Origin: an uncultured Clostridia bacterium
GTDB taxonomy: Bacteria; Bacillota; Clostridia; Christensenellales; Borkfalkiaceae
DNA length: 64,000 nt
Assembly (NCBI GenBank): GCA_947589385.1
Contig: CANPZW010000001.1
Span: forward strand, 1 to 64,000
Direction of reading: 5' to 3'
In this document: in pieces, positions 49,138 to 58,000 of the stretch
How positions within the stretch are numbered: position 1 is the stretch's first letter
Layout of the letters: each line of letters opens with the position of its first letter
The notes under the pieces: generated by a model
Told to the model about the DNA's origin: nothing
Seen by the model: the letters and a program-made list of their open reading frames with translations, nothing else
Databases searched by the model: none
Translations under genes and position numbers: made by a program

Positions 49138-49680
49138 ATGTTATACATAATCAGACACGGGAAAACCGAGTGGAATGCAAAGCGCAAATTGCAGGGCAGG
49201 ACGGATATACCGCTGAATGAGGACGGAAGGGCTATGGCTGAAAATGCGGCAAAGCAGTGTGCGCATATAAATTTCGACGTATGTTATTGCTCGCCTCTTA
49301 TCCGCGCTAAGGAAACTGCGGAAATTATATTGAAGGGCAGGAATATTCCTATAATATTTGACGATAGATTGGTAGAAATGGGTTTCGGCAAGTACGAGGG
49401 AATAGAAAACGTTCCGCTCGGCTGTCCGATAAGCGTTATGTTCGAAAGGCCGCAGGATTATATACCTGACGGCGGTGCGGAAAGTTTCGAGGAACTTTAT
49501 GCAAGGACGGGCGACTTCCTTAAACAAGTAATCGCTCCGCTGTCGGAGAGCGGTAAAGACGTTTTGATAGTGGGGCACGGCGCAATGAATTCAAGCATAA
49601 TTTGTCGCATAAGAAACATTCCGCTTGAAAAGTTTTGGAGCGTTTTAACCGATAATTGTGAACTTGTAAGGCTTATATAA
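49138..49680 (+). CDS. Histidine phosphatase (phosphoglycerate-mutase-like)
   Basis: The 180-residue protein has the phosphohistidine motif IIRHGKTEWN at the N-terminus, the SPLIRAKETAEII helix and VGHGAM with the second histidine. It belongs to the broad GpmB/CobC-type group of acid phosphatases. The substrate is not evident, and since gpmI is present elsewhere a mutase role is unlikely. GGGG eight bases before the ATG may serve as ribosome binding site. Confidence 0.9.
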   Translation: MLYIIRHGKTEWNAKRKLQGRTDIPLNEDGRAMAENAAKQCAHINFDVCYCSPLIRAKETAEIILKGRNIPIIFDDRLVEMGFGKYEGIENVPLGCPISVMFERPQDYIPDGGAESFEELYARTGDFLKQVIAPLSESGKDVLIVGHGAMNSSIICRIRNIPLEKFWSVLTDNCELVRLI

Positions 49681-49711
49681 AAACTCACGGCGATTCGCCG
49701 TGAGTTTTTAT
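49681..49711. terminator. Bidirectional terminator
   Basis: AAACTCACGGCG and its complement around a short loop, with A and T runs on the two sides, between the convergent phosphatase and MATE genes. Confidence 0.9.
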
Positions 49712-51085
49712 TTATGATAGTTGTTTTTTATGCAACGCGGAAATCAGCAAAAATGCGGAAGCGACCGCGGTTAAAAATTCAGCGATAGGGAAGGACCACC
49801 ATATTAAATTTGCAGCTCTTTCCGAAAGAGTGAAAAGCCAAACTATTGGGAAAACAAAAACGGCAAGCCTAAGACAGGAAATAATAAGTGGGGAGAGCGC
49901 ATAGCCGAGAGCTTGCAAAACTCCTTGCACGGCAATGTTGAACCCCATTAGCGCATAGCCTATACTCGCTATCCTTATGGCGACGATAACTACGTCCGTA
50001 ATTTCCCGTCCGCTGTTGCCGCTCGCCATTCCGAAAAGTTCCGCAAGCGGTGAAGCAAGGCTTTCAAACAATACGGTTATTATTACCGAAACAATCAAAG
50101 TATTCAAAATTCCCCATTTTACACATGCGCGGGAGCGAGTTTTGTCTTTCATTCCGAAGTTGAATGAAAGTGCCGAAATTATCGTGTTGGAAAGTCCGAA
50201 GCAGGCAAAAAGCGCAAACTGCATTATCTTGTAATAGATACCGAAACTGCCTTGCACGACCGCCGGATTTTCCGCCGTTCCGAGAATCAGATTAACGCCC
50301 AGCATCATAACCGAAAGAAGTCCCTGCATAAGCGCAGCGGAAAGCCCGATATGGTAAATTTCCCCTATAATTTTGCCGCTTGGCAGGATATTTTTAATGC
50401 CGTTGCGCAGTTCATTGTTCAAAAAATAGTGGAATATCATTGCTACGGCAAGGGATAGGATTTGTCCTATAACCGTCGCCCACGCCGCGCCCGCTATTCC
50501 CATTCCCAGGGGGTATATAAATACATAGTCGAGAATAATATTCGCGGCGGCGCCTGAAATTTGCGCGATAGTGGAAAACAGAGTTTTCCCCGTGCTTTGA
50601 AGAAATCTTTCGTAAATGGTAAAACCTATTGCCCCGAAAGAAAAGCAGCAGCATATGGTAAGATATTGCGTTCCCATTTCCGTAACCTGCGCGTCGCCTT
50701 GCGCCTGCATGGCTATGAAAGGTTCAGCGCCGAAAAGTCCGAACAGAAGAAAAATAAGATAAACGGCGATACCCAGAAAAATTCCGTTTCCGACGGTTTT
50801 ATCCGCCTTTTCCCTGTTTCCCTCGCCCAGTGATTTTGATAGCAGAGCGTTGATACCTACGCCTGTGCCGACGCCGATTGCAATTATAAGAAGCTGTACG
50901 GGAAACGCGAAAGTAAGCGCAAGATTTCCCGCAACGCCGTCCGCGCCCATATTGATTACGAAAGCTGTGTCAACGATATTGTAAACAGCCTGTAAAATCA
51001 TTGAAACTATCATGGGCAGACCCATTTTCCAAATCAGCCCGCAAACGGGCTGCGATGACATTTTGTTTTGTTTGACCTCTTCCAT
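49712..51085 (-). CDS. MATE-family efflux transporter
   Basis: The 457-residue exporter has twelve predicted membrane segments in two related halves. The first half begins GLIWKMGLPMIVSMILQAVYNIVDTAF, the usual MATE opening. It should expel cationic drugs or metabolites using a sodium or proton gradient. AAGGAG six bases before the ATG at 51085 supports the start. The 70-base leader contains a strong terminator-like hairpin and an overlapping small frame, so expression is likely controlled by attenuation. Confidence 0.93.
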   Translation of the reverse strand: MEEVKQNKMSSQPVCGLIWKMGLPMIVSMILQAVYNIVDTAFVINMGADGVAGNLALTFAFPVQLLIIAIGVGTGVGINALLSKSLGEGNREKADKTVGNGIFLGIAVYLIFLLFGLFGAEPFIAMQAQGDAQVTEMGTQYLTICCCFSFGAIGFTIYERFLQSTGKTLFSTIAQISGAAANIILDYVFIYPLGMGIAGAAWATVIGQILSLAVAMIFHYFLNNELRNGIKNILPSGKIIGEIYHIGLSAALMQGLLSVMMLGVNLILGTAENPAVVQGSFGIYYKIMQFALFACFGLSNTIISALSFNFGMKDKTRSRACVKWGILNTLIVSVIITVLFESLASPLAELFGMASGNSGREITDVVIVAIRIASIGYALMGFNIAVQGVLQALGYALSPLIISCLRLAVFVFPIVWLFTLSERAANLIWWSFPIAEFLTAVASAFLLISALHKKQLS

Positions 51086-51104
51086 AAAAAACTCCTTAAC
51101 AGTA

Positions 51105-51140
51105 AAAAGGGCGTAAATCCAACTGGATTTACGCCCTTTT
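51105..51140 (-). promoter_or_regulatory. Attenuator hairpin in the MATE leader
   Basis: A perfect 16-bp stem (AAAAGGGCGTAAATCC and complement) with a four-base loop. On the minus strand it is followed by a T run and then by the ribosome binding site of the MATE gene, so it can stop transcription before the gene. Confidence 0.8.
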
Positions 51141-51151
51141 GCAAGCAACTC

Positions 51152-51191
51152 ATTGTATAATTATTATATTATTTTCTTTTGGAAAAGTCAA
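51152..51191 (-). promoter_or_regulatory. MATE promoter and start of a leader frame
   Basis: Minus-strand TTGACT (51191-51186), 17 bases, TATAAT (51168-51163), predicted start near 51156. An ATG at 51153 opens a frame of about 40 codons (MSCLQKGVNPVGFTPF at its start) that runs through the hairpin and ends inside the MATE gene out of frame. Confidence 0.7.
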
Positions 51192-51331
51192 CCGAAAATC
51201 ATTTTTCAAGGCGAATTTTTTTGGCATAAACTATTTTTCGGTGCGGAGTATAGATTTACGCATATATTTTCGGAAATTTCCTTTGCAAATTGTTTTATAT
51301 TAAAAAATATTTTTTAACGCCTTAAAAACAG

Positions 51332-51359
51332 TTGCATTTTTAAGTTAATTAGATATAAT
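51332..51359 (+). promoter_or_regulatory. tRNA-Pro promoter
   Basis: TTGCAT (51332-51337), 16 bases, TATAAT (51354-51359), predicted start about seven bases before the mature tRNA end. Confidence 0.65.
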
Positions 51360-51372
51360 TATATTGTTGCAT

Positions 51373-51449
51373 TGAGGTGTAGCGCAGTTTGGTAGCGCGT
51401 CTGGTTAGGGACCAGAAGGTCGTGGGTTCAAGTCCCGTCACCTCAACCA
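51373..51449 (+). tRNA. tRNA-Pro, anticodon AGG
   Basis: A complete 77-base cloverleaf with encoded CCA. Acceptor stem TGAGGTG/CACCTCA, discriminator A, D arm GCGC/GCGC, anticodon stem TCTGG/CCAGA with loop TTAGGGA (anticodon AGG at 51407-51409), T loop TTCAAGT. The unmodified first anticodon base is A, unusual for a bacterial proline tRNA, and the first pair is U-A instead of C-G. Confidence 0.9.
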
Positions 51450-51485
51450 AAATTTGCGATAGGATTTTCGCCTATCGCAAATTTT
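51449..51485 (+). terminator. Terminator after tRNA-Pro
   Basis: A perfect 15-bp stem (AAAATTTGCGATAGG and complement) whose first base is the last base of the tRNA CCA, with TTTT at the end. Confidence 0.85.
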
Positions 51486-51502
51486 ATGTTAAAGCGAATT
51501 GT

Positions 51503-51710
51503 GACGGGACTTGAGGGTGGAGACGCGAGCGGGAGCGAGCGGTTTGCGTTGATTGGTTGGTAAACGATATGGTTTTATATGCAAACTGAACAGCACAGTG
51601 CGCTGTTCATCGGGGCGCGCCGCCAAAGGCGCAAGTCCCGTAAGGCATACGCCTTCGGTGCGACACCTCAACCCAAAAAGCCTGTGAGCCCCAAAGGGCG
51701 CGCAGGCTTT
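51503..51710. repeat. tRNA 3-prime-like remnants and hairpin
   Basis: CAAGTCCCGT (51632-51641) and CACCTCAACC (51664-51673) repeat the end of the tRNA-Pro gene, split by 22 bases. GACGGGACTTG (51503-51513) is an inverted copy of the same segment. A hairpin AAAGCCTG/CAGGCTTT stands at 51677-51710. The arrangement resembles the remains of an integration at the tRNA or a tRNA-linked repeat. Confidence 0.5.
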
Positions 51711-51827
51711 ACATTTACTGTGATTGAATACTTTGGCATGCGTTTTGACGACGGGAAGATATTGCAGAGGGAGGCATATTGGAAAAAGGTATTCGATACT
51801 GTCCGCCACGGTTATAACGATAATTGA
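51711..51827 (+). pseudogene. Possible gene remnant encoding about 38 residues
   Basis: The frame FTVIEYFGMRFDDGKILQ to VRHGYNDN, ending at 51827, looks like the C-terminus of a small NTF2/SnoaL-like protein, but upstream it runs into the non-coding repeat, and no start with a ribosome binding site exists. The following 51828-52004 is AT-rich with no gene. Confidence 0.3.
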
Positions 51828-52004
51828 TGATTGAATCTTCATCGGGCAGTCAAAAGTTGAAACAAAGACAAGCGGTTTTGCTGTATAAAAGGAGTTGAAC
51901 GTTTCATTTTAAATTGATTATTCACAATTTTTTTAAATTTTAGTGTACTTTTTTTGTTTTTGGGGATATAATCATGTAAATAAAATAAATTTTTGGGGCG
52001 AATT

Positions 52005-55000
52005 ATGTCGAAAAAATCAAGATTATGGCTTGTTGCCGTGATTTTTGCCGCTTTTGCGGCTGCCTTTGTTTGGGCTTTGGTATTGTTTGCAACAAAACCC
52101 GCGCTTGCAGATGAGGATATTCATCCGGAACTTGTCCTTAAAGCGGACAAACAGGTTTTGTACGTATCCGGAAAGGATTCCGACAAGACGGTAACCGTTA
52201 CGCCTGAACTTTTAAATTCCGACGGTGAAGAAATAGACCCATCCAGTTTAACTTATAATCTCGACCAAGGACAATATTTCGGTGATGGTCTGTCTTTGAC
52301 CGATTTTTATCAAAATGATGTAATTGACGACTACGAGGGAAAGATAACATTTTCCATAAATCCCGAACTTACCGTTGAAACATTTTTGGAGACATACGGA
52401 GCTTCACAGGAATTGCGTCTTTCCGCAAATTATGACTATTACTTATATCCCTTACCCTTGTCTGCCCAAATAAATCTTACCGTTAAGGCGGCAAAGGACA
52501 GAATTTCGCTAAAATGGGCGGGAAAAGAATTTTTTGCCGACGAGGACGTCCCCGATTTTCAAGCCGAAACTTTGGTCTTGAAGAAAGGCGAAGCCATTCG
52601 GCTTGAATATTCCGTTCCCGAAAGCTCTGCCGAAAGTGCATTTTGGGGCGATAACGGTATAATTCGGTTGTCAAATCAAACCGAAACGGTAAAAAACGGT
52701 CTGAAAACCGTGACGGCGGAGGCGGAAGCAATTAAAACGGGCTCGGATATGCTTTGCGTGAAGTGGAACACTTTCACGCTTAAATTGCCCGTAAGGGTGG
52801 AAGAAAGCGACGCCGTGGATTTTCCCGTTTTTTCAGAAGATTTCGAACTTTTCAAATTCAACGGCGAAACCCTTATAACTTCCGAAAAAGGTCTTTCGCT
52901 TGATAGAATTTTCAAAAATATGTATAACCCGAACGGAATATTGACTTATAACGGCAAAGCGGGCGAAGGTCGGCGCATTGAAATTACGGTTGAAAAGGAC
53001 GGTAAAGCGCAGGAATTTAAAGGCGACGGGCTTGGTTCGGGCAGATATACATTCCGCTTTACTCTGCCTGTCAAGAGCGGCGTAACCTGGGCGGACGGAA
53101 GTTGCGAAACTGTTGAAAAATCCGCGGTTTTGGGTGCGCCTATATATAATGTGGTAACGAGCGCAAAATCCTTGGTTTACAATGGCAGTCAGCGTCTTTG
53201 GTCTGAATTTGCCGCCGTCACAAAGGACGGACGGCAGGTTTCTCCCGAGGACTTGCCTCTTGCCGTCCTTTCGGAAAATATGCGGGACGCAGGCGCCTAT
53301 GAAATATCGTTTGCATTGGAGGAAGAAGAAGCGTTTTTAACGCTTGACGGCAACCCTACCGACGGCGAAGCGGTGCTGGAAACAATAATTTCAAAGGCTG
53401 AATTAACGCTGAAATTTTCGGGAAACGCGCGCTACACCGGCGCAAGACAGATAATAGACTGCGCCGCAGTCAAAACTGAATATTCAAAAGAATTTCCGCA
53501 GGACGAGTACTCGACTGCGGAAATTTCATTTATTGCGGGAGCGGAAGTCGTGAACGCCGGCGAATATCCTTTTACAGCCGCTGCCGATTCTTTCGGCGAA
53601 AAAGCCGTTCGGGTAGATTTCAATCATAAAAATTATACTCTTGTAAAGGCGGAGGGAATGTTTACGGTTACGCCTGCCGAAACGGGCGCGGAGACTTATA
53701 CGGGCAACGAGTACGACGGAGGCAACCATTTTGACGACGCTGCCCGCATAAATTTTACGGGGCTTGTTGGGGGCGAAACGTTTTCTTGCGGCGTCGATTA
53801 TTCAGTAACGGTCAAATCGGGCGGCGTGCCGACCGAAAACGTTAAGGACGTCGGCTTATACGCCGTAGAAATTACTCTTCTGACGGACAATTACGTTTTT
53901 GAAAGCGGGCTGAAAAATTTAAATTCCGACTTTCTTATCACGCCAAAGGAAATAACGGCGGTCGTTTCCGCGCCGTCAAAAATCTACAACGGATTAAATC
54001 TTGCGGCTGTTCCCGATATAGGCGTAATTTTCGAAGGACTTGCCGTGGGCGATAGTTTGTCGGTTGCGGATATAAATATAGAGGGAACTGCGGTCAACGC
54101 GGGAATTTATAATTTTTCGGCTGAAACGGGAGGGGATAACGTACTTCGGGTTTCACTTGACGTCGGGGTGAAGAATTATACTCTTTTTAAGGCGTGCGGA
54201 ACTTTTGAAATTCTTCCCGCAAAACTTCGTATTTCCCTGAACGGCAAGTCCGTATATAACGGCAAAGAGTTAGACCTTAACGCCGCCGAAATATCCCTTG
54301 CAATTAAAAACAAAGATTACGATTATTCGGAAATTTTCGGCGTTTATTCGTTGAATTTCAAAGCCGAACGCGCGGTCAAAGATTTTAAATCGGGCGGATA
54401 TTCGTTTGGAATTTCGGACAACGCAGACATCGCGGTTTCCTTAAAAGACGGATATGCCGATAATTTTACGATTGAAAGTGCGGACGGCGTCTTTGTAGTT
54501 GAAAAATCCGTAATAACCGTTTGCGGCGATTATTTCGGGCAAATGGAATACGGCGCGCCGCTTTCTGTGAAGGCGCCTTTAACCGAATATGCGGGGCTTT
54601 CGGCGGAAGGGATTTATGACGGCGACGTGGGAATAACTCTTAGTTACGAACTGCCCGACGGGTCAGTTGGGAATTACGGCATGGAAAGGCTGTCGCTCGA
54701 AGGGGAACTTACGGGCAAAAACGCTTTCAATTACACGCTTTCAATAAAAATAAATTCATTTAACGTTCAAATCGTAAAGGCGAAAATAGTCGGGAAAGGG
54801 CAAGGCAATTCGCCCGCCGTTACGTTCTTTTTTGTTGATTTGGACGGCAGTGAAAAGCCGCTTTACGAAACTTCCGAATTTATTTTCGACGGTACGCCGC
54901 GCGAGGTGCGGGCGTACGGGGCTACTGCCTACAATGATAAAATCGCAATGAATTTAAGCGGCGGCGCTACGTTTTGCGGAGCTGGAAACTATGAATTTTA

Positions 55001-58000
55001 CGCCGCAAATCCCGACGTAAACCTCTACGAATATTCCGACGGTGAAGATTTTATCAAAATAACCGTAAAAAAGAGGGGAGTTTCTGCCGAAATTTCCGCG
55101 TCGTGCGAATATAACGGCGCTTTGGTTCTCCCCGCGGAGGAACACGGCTTAAACGTAAAATTTATCGGCGATGTGCAATACGACCGACTAACCGTTTCCG
55201 ATTTGATTTTCTGCGGGGGAGCAATCTCTGCCGGAAGCCATAAAATCGGGCTCGGAAATTCGGAAATAACCGTAAAATTAAGCGAGAGGGCTTTGAATAA
55301 TTATTATCTCGAAAATGCGACGGGTTCTTTTGAAATTCTTCCTGCAAAGCTTCGAATTTCCCTGAACGGCAAGTCGGTATATAACGGCAAAGAGTTAGAC
55401 TTGAACGCCGCCGAAATATCCCTTGCAATTAAAAACGAAGATTACGATTATTCGGAAATTTTCGGCGTTTATTCGTTGAATTTCAAAGCCGAACGCGCGG
55501 TCAAAGACTTTAAAACAGACGGATATTCGTTTGGAATTTCGGATAATGCAGACATCGCGGTTTCCTTAAAAGACGGATATGCCGATAATTTTACGATTGA
55601 AAGCGCTGACGGCGTCTTTGTAGTTGAAAAATCCGTAATAACCGTTTGCGGCGATTATTTCGGACAAATGGAATACGGCGCGCCGCTTTCTGTGAAAGCG
55701 CCTTTAACCGAATATGCGGGGCTTTCGGCGGAAGGGATTTATGACGGCGACGTGGGAATAACTCTTAGTTACGAACTGCCCGACGGGTCAGTTGGGAATT
55801 ACGGCATGGAAAGGCTGTCGCTCGAAGGGGAACTTACGGGCAAAAACGCTTTCAATTACACGCTTTCAATAAAAATAAATTCATTTAACGTTCAAATCGT
55901 AAAGGCGAAAATAGTCGGGAAAGGGCAAGGCAATTCGCCCGCCGTTACGTTCTTTTTTGTTGATTTGGACGGCAGTGAAAAGCCGCTTTACGAAACTTCC
56001 GAATTTATTTTCGACGGTACGCCGCGCGAGGTGCGGGCGTACGGGGCTACTGCCTACAATGATAAAATCGCAATGAATTTAAGCGGCGGCGCTACGTTTT
56101 GCGGAGCTGGAAACTATGAATTTTACGCCGCAAATCCCGACGTAAACCTCTACGAATATTCCGACGGTGAAGATTTTATCAAAATAACCGTAAAAAAGAG
56201 GGGAGTTTCTGCCGAAATTTCCGCGTCGTGCGAATATAACGGCGCTTTGGTTCTCCCCGCGGAGGAACACGGCTTAAACGTAAAATTTATCGGCGATGTG
56301 CAATACGACCGACTAACCGTTTCCGATTTGATTTTCTGCGGGGGAGCAATCTCTGCCGGAAGCCATAAAATCGGGCTCGGAGATGCGGAAATTACCGTGA
56401 AATTAGGCGAAAGAGCTTTGAATAATTATTATCTCGAAAGCGCGACGGGTTCTTTTGAAATTCTTCCCGCGACAATTAAAATTACGGGCAGTGCAAATAA
56501 GCCCGTAAGATACACAGGCGGCAGGGTGGAAACGGCCTTTTTTGCGCTTTCGGAAGGGCTTTCAATGCAAAGTTTTGCGCAAGCGGACGGCGTAGAAGTA
56601 CAATTTAAACTTTTGACCTCCTCCGCCTGCGCGGGAAGTTATTTTTATCCGAATGATTTTGACGGCGGGCTGACTGTCTCATATTCTGTAAGCGTTCCCG
56701 AAGAGAAAGCCGAAAATTATTCGAAAGAAGGCGGGGATTTTGCCGTGGATTTTTCGGAAGCGAGGTTTTCGGTAAAAATAGTAATGGCAGAAATAGTAAC
56801 TGTGAAATGGTTTCTCGGGCGCGACGGAAATTTTATTCCATTCGACGGCGGAGCATTGAAATTCGACGCTTGTTCTTATTGTGTTTTTGCCGAGGCTGAG
56901 TATATCGACGAAAACGGCGATTTGCGCAGTTTGGGGAAAGACGAAATTTCCGTTTCCGTCCGCGGATTAACTCCCGAGGACGAAAAAAAGCTGGTTTACT
57001 CTGGGGATACAGCCGCAATCCGAAACGCGGGCGAATATTATGCGAGCCTCGAATCGGACGTCTATGCGATAAAAGACGGTATAAAAAGCGTTGCGATAAA
57101 AATCGAGCCGTATGTTTTTGAAATCAAAGGTCATACGCCCGCGGAGGAAGGGGATTTACTTTACGGCGGCAGCACGATTAAAGGAATTGACGGCGGGGAG
57201 GTCGTTCTCGGCACGAAAGCCTATTCGGAAGCGGTGAGAGCGACGTATTCGCTCGACGTAACCCAAACAAAGGACGGAAAGCGCGCAAATTTCGATTTTG
57301 CGGGATTTGCAAGCGCCGATACTTATTACAACTTGATTCCTTTCGATATAATTCTGTCGTCCGCGTCTTATTATTTCGATTCCTCGAATTACGTCTGCGT
57401 TTGCCCGAATAATTATGCGCTGAAAATCGCGCCCGTAACGGTTAGGGCGGAGCGCGCGAAGTATGAGGAAGTGTATGCGGGATTTATGGGTGAAGAGGGA
57501 ATTTTCACTGCGGAAAAGCTTGTGCGTAAAGCGGCGATAGTTTTTTCCGAAAGCCAGGCGGGCGGATTGAGTATAAGCGAAAATTTGGAAATTCCCGATT
57601 TCGGGGTGAAATTTTCCGGCGGGAATCTTTCCGATTTCAATGGCACGCAAGCGGCGGTAAATGCGGGAGAGTACAGCTTTTGCCTCGTTCTTGAAAACGC
57701 AAATTTTTGTTTTGAGGACGGAACAGATACAATAGCGTTCATTATCAAACCCGCGGAAATTTCGGTCGTTCTCGAAAAAAGCGAAAGTATTTATTGCGCC
57801 GAAGATTTTTCGGACGATATAAGACTGAAATTTTTCTGCGGAGCGAGTGATGTAAGCTCTTGTTTTTGCGACGGCGCGGGTAATGCAATCGGGGTAAGTC
57901 CGGATGGTATCTTCGGCTTTGAGGGCGGCGCGCCGTCGTTCGGCATGAAATTTTTTGCCGACCCGTATTTTTCCGCGTTGACAAACGTTCAACTGAAAGA

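Noticed and set aside
51579-51827. 82-codon gene after tRNA-Pro
   Set aside because: Its first half is read through tRNA-like repeats and a hairpin and is strongly Arg/Lys rich without a ribosome binding site; only the last 38 codons look protein-like and are listed as a possible remnant.
54201-56450. Insertion sequence or CRISPR-like array
   Set aside because: The repeats are in-frame coding units of one protein without terminal inverted repeats, spacers or a transposase.
57156-57992. 278-codon open frame on the minus strand inside the MBG gene
   Set aside because: Composition is rich in Arg and Ile from reading the opposite strand, with no start signal; it overlaps a long well-formed repeat protein.
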